This document shows, in pieces, positions 1 through 5,546 of a DNA stretch of 6,759 bases. Source of the stretch: Ruminococcus sp. (GTDB taxonomy: Bacteria; Bacillota_A; Clostridia; Oscillospirales; Ruminococcaceae); NCBI GenBank assembly GCA_017418765.1, contig JAFOMV010000199.1, forward strand, positions 1 to 6,759, given 5' to 3'. Position 1 is the first letter of the stretch. Each line of letters begins with the position of its first letter. A program made the translations under genes and the position numbers. The notes beneath the pieces are model-generated. The model did no database searches, was not told where the DNA came from, and worked only from the letters and a program-made list of their open reading frames with translations.

Positions 1-1506
1 AAGGATTACTGGCACGGTCAGCTTGACAACTTCAAGGTAGATACTCCTTCCGAGGAATTCAACAACATGATAAATGTATGGAACGCTTACCAGTGCTTCA
101 TCACATTCATATGGTCACGGGCAGCTTCATTCATCTACTGCGGCCTGAGAAACGGCTACGGCTACCGTGACACAGTACAGGATATACAGGGTATCATCCA
201 CCTTGACCCTGAAATGGCAGCAGAGAAGATACGCTTCATGCTCTCAGCTCAGGTAGACAACGGCGGCGGACTCCCGCTTGTTAAGTTCAACCACAACGCA
301 GGCCACGAGACCTGCCCTGACGAGAACGACCCCAACAGCGTTTATGCAAAGGAAACAGGACATCCTTCATATCGTGCTGACGATGCTCTCTGGCTGTTCC
401 CGACTATTGCAAAGTACCTCGGTGAAAGCGGAAACAAGAGCTTCCTTGATGAGGTTATCGTTTACGCTAACGGCGGTGAGGATACAGTTTACGATCACCT
501 CAAGAACGCTATCCGCTTCTCTATGGAGCGTCTTGGCGATCACGATATGCCTGCCGGTCTTCACGCTGACTGGAACGACTGTCTCCGTCTCGGCGCAAAG
601 GGCGAATCCACATTCGTTGCATTCCAGCTTTACTACGCTATGAACGTTATCCGTGACATGGCTAAGGATAAGAACGACGCAGACTATATCAAGTACATCG
701 ACGAGGCTCAGGCTAAGCTTGCAAAGACTCTCGAAAAGTGCTGGGATGAGGACAGATTCATTCGTGGTATCCGTGAGGACGGTACTATCGTTGGCGCTAA
801 GAAGGATCCCGAAGCTAATATGTGGCTCAATCCACAGAGCTGGTCTGTTATCTCAGGTTTCGCTCCGAAGGACGAGGCTGACAAGGCTATGAACAGCGTT
901 CACGAGAGACTGAATACTCCATACGGCGCTAAGCTTCTTGATCCTCCGTATAAGAAGCACTACTTCGACGGCGCTCTCATGCACATCTTCAACGACGATA
1001 CCAAGGAAAACGGCGGTATCTTCTCACAGTCACAGGGATGGCTCATCCTTGCTGAATCACTTCTCGGCCACGGTGACCGTGCATTCGAGTACTTCATGGA
1101 AAGCTCACCTGCTGCAATGAACGAAAAGGCTGAGGTAAGAGTTATGGAGCCATATGTTCACGGTCAGTTCACTGAGTCAAAGGCTTCACCATTTGAGGGA
1201 CGTGCTCATGTACACTGGCTCACAGGTACAGCTTCAACTGTAATGGTAGGCTGTGTTGAGGGTATCTGCGGTATGAGACCTGACCTGGGCGGACTTACGA
1301 TCGCTCCTTCTATCCCATCAAAGTGGGACGGCTTTAAGATCGAGAAGAATTTCCGTGGCAAGAAGCTGAACATCAATATCGACAATTCTGCACACGTTCA
1401 GAGCGGCGTAAAGGAGATAACTCTCAACGGCGAAAAGCTCAGCGGCAATTATGTACCTGCTGATAAGCTGAAGGATGTTAACGATATCAGAGTAGTTCTT
1501 GGATAA
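1..1506 (+). CDS. cbp: Cellobiose phosphorylase (GH94), 5' end cut off
   Basis: The reading frame is open from base 1 to the TAA at 1504-1506, giving 501 visible residues. Family members are about 810-820 residues, so roughly 310 N-terminal residues (beta-sandwich and linker) lie outside the window. An internal ATG at 67 is not the start, because the conserved frame continues upstream of it. The enzyme reversibly splits cellobiose with phosphate into glucose 1-phosphate and glucose in the cytoplasm, saving one ATP per disaccharide. The visible part is the (alpha/alpha)6 catalytic barrel and C-terminal domain. Seen: INVWNAYQCFITFIWSRAAS (visible residues 24-43), the sugar-site motif GYRDTVQD (54-61), ADWNDC (189-194) with the general-acid aspartate (Asp190, bases 568-570), and the phosphate-site segments IFSQSQGW and HVHWLTGTAS (403-412). 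All are intact. Cellodextrin or chitobiose phosphorylase are alternatives within GH94, but overall similarity to ruminococcal cellobiose phosphorylases as I recall them favours the call. No other gene of its unit is visible. Confidence 0.93.
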   Translation, partial: KDYWHGQLDNFKVDTPSEEFNNMINVWNAYQCFITFIWSRAASFIYCGLRNGYGYRDTVQDIQGIIHLDPEMAAEKIRFMLSAQVDNGGGLPLVKFNHNAGHETCPDENDPNSVYAKETGHPSYRADDALWLFPTIAKYLGESGNKSFLDEVIVYANGGEDTVYDHLKNAIRFSMERLGDHDMPAGLHADWNDCLRLGAKGESTFVAFQLYYAMNVIRDMAKDKNDADYIKYIDEAQAKLAKTLEKCWDEDRFIRGIREDGTIVGAKKDPEANMWLNPQSWSVISGFAPKDEADKAMNSVHERLNTPYGAKLLDPPYKKHYFDGALMHIFNDDTKENGGIFSQSQGWLILAESLLGHGDRAFEYFMESSPAAMNEKAEVRVMEPYVHGQFTESKASPFEGRAHVHWLTGTASTVMVGCVEGICGMRPDLGGLTIAPSIPSKWDGFKIEKNFRGKKLNINIDNSAHVQSGVKEITLNGEKLSGNYVPADKLKDVNDIRVVLG

Positions 1507-1511
1507 TAGCG

Positions 1512-1534
1512 GGTTATAGATTTTGCCTATAACC
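1512..1534 (+). other. Small hairpin just after the phosphorylase stop
   Basis: GGTTATAG (1512-1519) pairs perfectly with CTATAACC (1527-1534) across a 7-base loop, 5 bases after the stop codon. It is not followed by a T run, so it is unlikely to terminate by itself. It may protect the 3' end of the message or assist the stronger terminator just downstream. The function is inferred. Confidence 0.4.
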
Positions 1535-1551
1535 GATAATAGTAAATAAGT

Positions 1552-1598
1552 AATCCCCTGCATATCAGATTCCTATTGATTTGCAGGGGATTTTATAT
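1552..1598 (+). terminator. Rho-independent terminator of the phosphorylase gene
   Basis: AATCCCCTGCA (1552-1562) pairs with TGCAGGGGATT (1582-1592), an 11-bp stem. After one T-T mismatch, ATCA (1564-1567) pairs with TGAT (1577-1580), leaving a 9-base loop. The 3' arm runs into a T/A-rich tract (TTTTATATTA). It lies 45 bases after the phosphorylase stop and upstream of metY, so it separates the two transcription units. Confidence 0.82.
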
Positions 1599-1604
1599 TA
1601 TAAT
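1576..1604 (+). promoter_or_regulatory. Sigma-A-type promoter of metY
   Basis: TTGATT (1576-1581, 4 of 6 matches to TTGACA) and a perfect TATAAT (1599-1604) are separated by exactly 17 bases. Transcription would start near 1611, giving a leader of about 60 bases before the metY ATG. The -35 box lies in the loop side of the preceding terminator hairpin and the spacer covers its 3' arm, so promoter and terminator share DNA. Confidence 0.7.
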
Positions 1605-1615
1605 AATATTATTGA

Positions 1616-1647
1616 GCGTGATCCGTCGGAATTTTTATGGGTCATGC
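1616..1647 (+). other. Possible hairpin in the metY leader
   Basis: GCGTGATCC (1616-1624) can pair with GGGTCATGC (1639-1647) as 9 bp including two G-U pairs, with a 14-base loop. It would sit right at the 5' end of the predicted message. The loop side includes a short palindrome, TCCG-T-CGGA (1622-1630). The leader is too short for an S-box (SAM) riboswitch or a T-box, and no motif of either is visible. It may be chance. Confidence 0.25.
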
Positions 1648-1661
1648 GGACATATCTTTTC

Positions 1662-1668
1662 AGGAGGT
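1662..1668 (+). promoter_or_regulatory. Ribosome binding site that sets the metY start
   Basis: AGGAGGT ends 4 bases before the ATG at 1673. It decides against the in-frame ATG at 1637, which has no Shine-Dalgarno sequence and would add 12 residues that match nothing in the family. Confidence 0.85.
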
Positions 1669-1672
1669 CAAT

Positions 1673-2938
1673 ATGAAAATTGAGACAAAATGCCTGCACG
1701 CAGGCTACACACCTAAAAATACAGAACCCAGAGTTGTACCTATAGTACAGAGCACAACTTATGTATATGATTCAACAGACGATGTTGCTGCTGTATTCGA
1801 TGATCCTACAAAGAGCCTTATCTATTCACGTTTTGAAAATCCTACAGTTATGGCTGTTGAGGAAAAGATAAACGCTCTTGAAGGCGGTATCGGTGCTATG
1901 TGTACATCAAGCGGTCAGGCTGCTTCACTGCTCTCACTTCTCAACATTTTAAAGGCAGGCGACAGCTTTATCTCAACTGCAACTATCTACGGCGGCACTA
2001 TCAACCTTTTTGCTTTTACTCTGAAAAAGCTGGGCATCGAGTGTATTTTCGTTGACGCTGATGCTTCCGAGGAGGAGATACAGAAGGCATTCAAGCCTAA
2101 CACAAAGGCTGTTTTCGGTGAGACACTCGCTAACCCTGCACTCAGCATTTTCGATATCGAGAAGTTTGCTAAGATAGCTCACAAGAACGGTGTTCCGCTT
2201 ATAATCGACAATACATTCCCTACACCTATACTTTGCAGACCTTTTGAATTCGGTGCAGACATCGTAGTTCACTCCACAACAAAGTACATGGACGGCCACG
2301 CTGTACAGGGCGGCGGCGTTATCGTAGACAGCGGTAACTTCGACTGGACAAACGGCAAGTTCCCTGAGTTCACGGAGCCTGACGAAAGCTATCACGGAAC
2401 TATCTACACTAAGGCTTACGGCAAGGCTGCTTACATCGTAAAGGCAAGAATGCAGCTCATGAGAGACTTCGGCTGCTATCCTGCTGCACAGTCAGCATTC
2501 TACCTCAATCTCGGACTTGAAACACTTCCTATCCGTATGAAGCAGTACTGCGAGAACGCTCTTACAGTTGCTAAGTTCCTCGAAGCTAATGACAAGGTAG
2601 AAAGCGTAAACTATCCCGGACTTGAAAGCGACAAGTATCATGAGCTTGCTAAGAAGTACCTCCCTGACGGTACAAGCGGAGTTATATCCTTTGTTATCAA
2701 GGGCGGCAGAAGCGCAGCTGTAAAGTTCATGGACGCTCTCAATCTTGCTTCAAACGAAGTACACGTTGCAGATATCCGCACCTGTGTACTTCATCCTGCA
2801 AGTGCTACACACCGTCAGCTGACAGATGAACAGCTGGTTGCAGCAGGCATCAACGGCGGACTTGTACGTCTTTCAGTGGGTCTTGAGAATATTGACGATA
2901 TCCTCGATGATCTCAAAGCAGGTTTTGCAGCTATATAA
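1673..2938 (+). CDS. metY: O-acetylhomoserine sulfhydrylase (PLP-dependent)
   Basis: This 421-residue cytoplasmic enzyme makes homocysteine directly from O-acetyl-L-homoserine and sulfide, releasing acetate (direct sulfhydrylation branch of methionine synthesis). It belongs to the Cys/Met metabolism PLP family (fold type I). Seen: phosphate-contact YSRFENPT (51-58), SSGQAA (79-84) before the cofactor ring, DNTFPTP (179-185) with the aspartate that pairs with the pyridine nitrogen, HSTTKYMDGH (200-209) with Lys204 as the expected Schiff-base lysine, and HPASATHRQL (374-383) followed by RLSVGLE with the carboxylate-binding Arg399. The length and the segment FPEFTEPDESYHG (230-242) are typical of MetY and absent from the shorter (about 380-residue) cystathionine gamma-synthases and lyases. 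Substrate preference for O-acetyl over O-succinyl homoserine is inferred from family. The start at ATG 1673 gives MKIETKCLHAG, which fits homologues. The gene is alone in its unit, between its own promoter and terminator. Confidence 0.93.
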   Translation: MKIETKCLHAGYTPKNTEPRVVPIVQSTTYVYDSTDDVAAVFDDPTKSLIYSRFENPTVMAVEEKINALEGGIGAMCTSSGQAASLLSLLNILKAGDSFISTATIYGGTINLFAFTLKKLGIECIFVDADASEEEIQKAFKPNTKAVFGETLANPALSIFDIEKFAKIAHKNGVPLIIDNTFPTPILCRPFEFGADIVVHSTTKYMDGHAVQGGGVIVDSGNFDWTNGKFPEFTEPDESYHGTIYTKAYGKAAYIVKARMQLMRDFGCYPAAQSAFYLNLGLETLPIRMKQYCENALTVAKFLEANDKVESVNYPGLESDKYHELAKKYLPDGTSGVISFVIKGGRSAAVKFMDALNLASNEVHVADIRTCVLHPASATHRQLTDEQLVAAGINGGLVRLSVGLENIDDILDDLKAGFAAI

Positions 2939-2951
2939 TGCTGATCTACTG

Positions 2952-2999
2952 AACAACGCAGACAGACGGTATAAATCCAGTCTGTCTGCGTTGTTTTTC
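2952..2999 (+). terminator. Strong rho-independent terminator of metY
   Basis: A perfect 16-bp stem is formed by AACAACGCAGACAGAC (2952-2967) and GTCTGTCTGCGTTGTT (2980-2995) around a 12-base loop. It begins 13 bases after the metY stop and runs into TTTCT. The leading AACAA also lets the structure act on converging - strand transcripts to some degree. Confidence 0.92.
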
Positions 3000-3079
3000 T
3001 TTCTGTGCGAAAGCACGCCTGAGTCATCTGCCTGCTATTGTGCTGTAGTATAATGCAGAAGTTTACATTGCCTTAATAC

Positions 3080-3141
3080 AAAAATGCCCCTGACAGAGCG
3101 CTCCACGATATATCAACACCGGGAGCCCATGTCAGGGGCAT
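3080..3141 (-). terminator. Rho-independent terminator of fakA, with inner helix
   Basis: Read on the - strand, ATGCCCCTGACA (3141-3130) pairs with TGTCAGGGGCAT (3095-3084), a perfect 12-bp stem, followed by TTTT (3083-3080). It begins 18 bases after the fakA stop. The 34-base loop is longer than usual and contains a second 5-bp helix (GCTCC 3126-3122 with GGAGC 3104-3100), so the element probably folds as a long, interrupted stem. Confidence 0.87.
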
Positions 3142-3159
3142 ATTATATATGAGTATTTA

Positions 3160-4815
3160 TTATTCTACGGAAATAATGTAATAGTAGACAGGCTGTCCGC
3201 CGTTTACCAGCATTACTTCTATCTTATCGCCCAGCTTGGACTGTATGGTCTGCTGGAGTTCTTCGGCATTCTCCTCTGTAACATCTGCGCCGTAGATAAG
3301 TGTAACGTAGCTGACATCGCCCTTAGAGAGCTTTTTTACGAGTTTGACGGTAGCCTTATTGATATCCTTTTCGGTAAATGAGAGCTTACCGTTATCAAGT
3401 GCGAGTATTTCGCCTTCCTTTATCTGGTGACCTTCAAATTCAGAATCTCTTGCGGCAAATGTGATAAGGCCTGTTGAAACTTTCTCGAAAGCCTTTGTCA
3501 TATTTATCCTGTTTTCGTTAAGTCCCTGTGATTCGTCGAATGCCAGCATAGCGGCGATTCCCTGTGGGATAGTTCTTGTCTGGAGTACGCATACCTTTCT
3601 GTCGGTAAGCTTTACAGCCTGTTCTGCGGCCATGATTATATTTTTATTATTAGGAAGAACGAATACAGTCCTTGCAGGAGTTTTCATGATAGCACGGAGA
3701 ATATCATCAGTGGATGGATTCATAGTCTGTCCGCCTCTGACAACAACATCCGCACCTAAGTCGGTGAACATAGCTTCAAGTCCGTGACCTGCTGCAACTG
3801 CCACGAAACCGAAGTCCTTTTCGGGCTCAGCGGGAGTAAAGCCTTCCTCGGCAGCCTTAGCGTCCTTGACCTTATTTTCGTGCTGTATACGCATATTCTC
3901 TATCTTCGGCTTAGGGTCATTGATGAAATAACCGAATTCCAGTGCCTTCTGCAAAGCCTTGCCCGGATTGTCGGTATGAACGTGGACTTTGATTATTTTT
4001 TCATCGTCAACTACAACAACGCAGTCACCGATAGTTTCAAGGTAAGCACGGAGAGTAAATACATCAGGGCATCCCTCGTTTTTCTCCAGCATAAATTCTG
4101 TGCAGTAAGTATAGGTTATATCATCATCATATTCACTTACAGCTGTACGGAATGAGTCGTTATTCTGCTCATTTTTAACGGCAGGCTCCTCGGATACAGC
4201 TATCTCACCGCCGCTGAATACAGCAGTCATTGCCTCGAAAATTATTACAAGTCCCATACCGCCTGCGTCAACAACGCCTGCTTTTTTGAGCTGCGGCAGC
4301 ATATCTGTAGTTTTTGCAAGGACACTTTTAGCCTCGGCACAGACTTCCTGCCAGAAAACGACTTCATCGTTGGTCTCGGAGCATATATCTCTTGCCTTGA
4401 CAGCGGCAGCCTTTACGACTGTCAGTATTGTACCCTCAACAGGCTTCATAACAGCCTTGTATGCAGCTTCAACGCCCAGTTTGAGAGCTTTGGCGAAGTC
4501 CTCACAGCCAGCTTCATTACAGCCTGCAAGGCCCTTTGAAAAACCTCTGAATATAAGTGAAAGAATAACGCCTGAATTTCCTCTTGCGCCTCTCAGAAAA
4601 GCAGAAGCAGCCGTAGAGGCAACTTCAGAAACGGTTGCTTTATCATCGAGCCTTTTCAGCTCAGCAACGGAATTGCCGATGGTCATGGACATATTAGTAC
4701 CTGTATCACCGTCAGGGACAGGGTATACATTAAGCTCATCCACTTCACGTTTTCGGTTGCCTATGGTAACAGCAGCCGAGATAATTGCGTTTCTGAGCAT
4801 AGAACCGTTTATCAC
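3160..4815 (-). CDS. fakA: Fatty acid kinase ATP-binding subunit FakA (DAK2-fusion protein YloV)
   Basis: The 551-residue cytoplasmic protein is the kinase subunit that, with a fatty-acid-carrying FakB (DegV family), phosphorylates exogenous fatty acids to acyl phosphates for phospholipid synthesis through PlsX/PlsY. Residues about 5-200 form a DhaL/DAK2 kinase domain: NVYPVPDGDTGTNMS (29-43) holds the Mg-ATP aspartates Asp35 and Asp37, with ARGNSG (77-82) and DAGGMGL (183-189) further on. The middle domain has Cys238 and KVHVHTDNPG (276-285), whose His278 and His280 match, as I recall, the metal-binding Cys/His/His set in S. aureus FakA. The C-terminal DegV-like domain (about 335-551) includes GGQTMNPSTDDIL (361-373) and LPNNKNI (387-393). 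Length fits the family. The start is GTG at 4815, chosen because GGAGG lies 8 bases upstream; an in-frame TTG at 4830 overlaps that site. yloU is the upstream gene, as in other Firmicutes. No FakB is in the window. Confidence 0.93.
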   Translation of the reverse strand: MINGSMLRNAIISAAVTIGNRKREVDELNVYPVPDGDTGTNMSMTIGNSVAELKRLDDKATVSEVASTAASAFLRGARGNSGVILSLIFRGFSKGLAGCNEAGCEDFAKALKLGVEAAYKAVMKPVEGTILTVVKAAAVKARDICSETNDEVVFWQEVCAEAKSVLAKTTDMLPQLKKAGVVDAGGMGLVIIFEAMTAVFSGGEIAVSEEPAVKNEQNNDSFRTAVSEYDDDITYTYCTEFMLEKNEGCPDVFTLRAYLETIGDCVVVVDDEKIIKVHVHTDNPGKALQKALEFGYFINDPKPKIENMRIQHENKVKDAKAAEEGFTPAEPEKDFGFVAVAAGHGLEAMFTDLGADVVVRGGQTMNPSTDDILRAIMKTPARTVFVLPNNKNIIMAAEQAVKLTDRKVCVLQTRTIPQGIAAMLAFDESQGLNENRINMTKAFEKVSTGLITFAARDSEFEGHQIKEGEILALDNGKLSFTEKDINKATVKLVKKLSKGDVSYVTLIYGADVTEENAEELQQTIQSKLGDKIEVMLVNGGQPVYYYIISVE

Positions 4816-4823
4816 AGTTAGTT

Positions 4824-4828
4824 CCTCC
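4824..4828 (-). promoter_or_regulatory. Ribosome binding site that sets the fakA start
   Basis: On the - strand GGAGG (4828-4824) is followed by 8 bases and then GTG (4815-4813). This spacing is ideal for GTG. The next ATG (4800) is 23 bases away, and the TTG at 4830 overlaps the site itself. Confidence 0.75.
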
Positions 4829-4836
4829 AATTCTGT

Positions 4837-4842
4837 ATTATA
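4837..4842 (-). promoter_or_regulatory. Possible extra -10 box before fakA
   Basis: A perfect TATAAT (4842-4837 on the - strand) lies in the 126-base gap between yloU and fakA. No good -35 box is found at 16-18 bases upstream (GTCAGA at 17), and the implied start would leave only about 15 bases of leader. It may be a weak internal promoter or chance in an A/T-rich gap. Confidence 0.25.
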
Positions 4843-4895
4843 GTGAACGCCAAATGAGATCTGACTTTTACTATAACAAATGATTTAAAGTGCGC

Positions 4896-4928
4896 CGCAT
4901 ATCAGAAAGCTGAAGTATGCTATATGCG
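4896..4928 (-). other. Hairpin in the yloU-fakA gap
   Basis: On the - strand CGCATAT (4928-4922) pairs with ATATGCG (4902-4896) around a 19-base loop. No T run follows, so it is not a normal terminator. It could be an RNA processing or stability element that sets the yloU to fakA ratio, or it may have no role. Confidence 0.3.
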
Positions 4929-4941
4929 TGCCTATATATGA

Positions 4942-5301
4942 TCAGGCGTTCATTTCGTCAACATATACATTGACTTTATTTACATGTATGCCTGTAGCTT
5001 CCTCAACTGTAAATCCTACCTTATGGGTTATACTGTTAACAGCAGCAGTTATGTTAGTACCGTAGGTGACCTTGATATGCAGGTCAACTGTGAGTCCGCC
5101 GTCCTTATCTTTACGTATGAGGACGCCCTTGTTTTTCCTGAATGCTTTGCCTAAAGTAAGAGCTGAAACCGCTGAACGAAAAGCAGATGTATTGCATACG
5201 CCTGCAACGCCAAAGCAGTCAGTAACAGCATGGATGACGAGCTCAGTCAGGTAATTATCGGATATATTGATCTTGCCGATGTGGTTTTCAAAGCCTACCA
5301 C
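4942..5301 (-). CDS. yloU: Asp23/Gls24 family protein YloU
   Basis: The 119-residue protein fits the Asp23/Gls24 (DUF322) family in length and pattern: an N-terminal GKINISDNYLTELVIHAV segment (9-26), the CFGVAGV turn, a basic RKNKGVLIRKDKDGG stretch, LHIKVTYGTNI in the middle and a C-terminal VNKVNVYVDEM strand. There is no signal peptide or membrane segment, so it is cytoplasmic, perhaps peripheral to the membrane. The biochemical role is not known. Asp23 in S. aureus is tied to the cell envelope stress response, and the Firmicute paralogue YloU is regularly encoded directly before FakA, as here. The start is GTG at 5301, with GAGGAGG 8 bases upstream. It is the first gene of a two-gene unit with fakA, separated by 126 bases. 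A direct role with FakA is inferred only from gene order. Confidence 0.9.
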   Translation of the reverse strand: MVGFENHIGKINISDNYLTELVIHAVTDCFGVAGVCNTSAFRSAVSALTLGKAFRKNKGVLIRKDKDGGLTVDLHIKVTYGTNITAAVNSITHKVGFTVEEATGIHVNKVNVYVDEMNA

Positions 5302-5309
5302 GGGCGATC

Positions 5310-5316
5310 CCTCCTC
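5310..5316 (-). promoter_or_regulatory. Ribosome binding site of yloU
   Basis: GAGGAGG (5316-5310 on the - strand) lies 8 bases before the GTG start at 5301. It is the main reason to accept a GTG start; no in-frame ATG occurs nearby. Confidence 0.8.
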
Positions 5317-5329
5317 TTTATCATAATAT

Positions 5330-5374
5330 GCAGCCTAAGAATACGGCTGCTTACTATCCGCATGATATTCATGC
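5330..5374 (-). promoter_or_regulatory. Two tandem hairpins in the yloU leader
   Basis: On the - strand GCATGA (5374-5369) pairs with TCATGC (5365-5360) across a 3-base loop. GCAGCC (5350-5345) then pairs with GGCTGC (5335-5330) across a 9-base loop. Both lie between the promoter and the ribosome binding site, within a leader of about 80 bases. Neither is followed by a T run. They do not match a riboswitch class that I recognise. Confidence 0.4.
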
Positions 5375-5389
5375 AGTGTTGCCTTAACC

Positions 5390-5418
5390 ATTATAACACA
5401 AACATAACTAAAATACAA
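5390..5418 (-). promoter_or_regulatory. Sigma-A-type promoter of the yloU-fakA unit
   Basis: On the - strand TTGTAT (5418-5413, matching the TTG of the -35 consensus) and a perfect TATAAT (5395-5390) are separated by exactly 17 bases. Transcription would start near 5383, about 80 bases before the yloU GTG. It lies beyond the terminator of the upstream carboxypeptidase gene. Confidence 0.68.
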
Positions 5419-5461
5419 TAGACTAAATAAAAATTTCACAAACTCAGCGGCTGTACAGCAA

Positions 5462-5506
5462 ATATAAAGATAGGGGAGAGCATTTCATAAGAAAAGCTCT
5501 CCCCTA
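5462..5506 (-). terminator. Rho-independent terminator of the carboxypeptidase gene
   Basis: On the - strand TAGGGGAGAGC (5506-5496) pairs with GCTCTCCCCTA (5481-5471). After one A-A mismatch a further 4 bp form, closing on a 4-base loop. A T-rich tail (TCTTTATATT) follows. It begins 40 bases after the stop codon of the carboxypeptidase gene and upstream of the yloU promoter. Confidence 0.85.
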
Positions 5507-5517
5507 AAGTATTCATG

Positions 5518-5545
5518 TTATTGCCGCCGAAAGGTGCGGAAATAA
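5518..5545 (-). other. Small hairpin just after the carboxypeptidase stop
   Basis: TTATT (5518-5522) pairs with AATAA (5541-5545). After one mismatch, CCGC (5524-5527) pairs with GCGG (5536-5539), leaving an 8-base loop. It starts one base past the TAA. No T run follows, so it probably precedes the true terminator rather than replacing it. Confidence 0.35.
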
Positions 5546-5546
5546 T

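Noticed and set aside
278..643. 121-codon open frame on the + strand in another frame of the phosphorylase gene
   Set aside because: The phosphorylase frame is conserved throughout this region; this frame is Ser/Thr/Arg-rich noise.
1973..2395. 140-codon open frame on the - strand inside metY
   Set aside because: It is antisense to the PLP-binding core of metY and has no start signal or recognisable domain.
3005..3016. GTGC-GAAA-GCAC hairpin
   Set aside because: Only 4 bp with a GNRA loop, beyond the metY terminator and with no linked gene; chance occurrence is likely.
2826..3053. 75-codon open frame on the + strand over the metY end and terminator
   Set aside because: It overlaps the conserved end of metY in another frame and passes through the terminator hairpin.
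4286..4843. 185-codon open frame on the + strand opposite fakA
   Set aside because: It is antisense to the conserved DAK2 domain, has no ribosome binding site and its Ser/Ala/Thr-rich translation resembles no protein. It is a shadow of fakA codon use.
5230..5421. 63-codon open frame on the + strand over the yloU start and leader
   Set aside because: It runs against yloU and its promoter, has no ribosome binding site, and the promoter and hairpins explain the region better.
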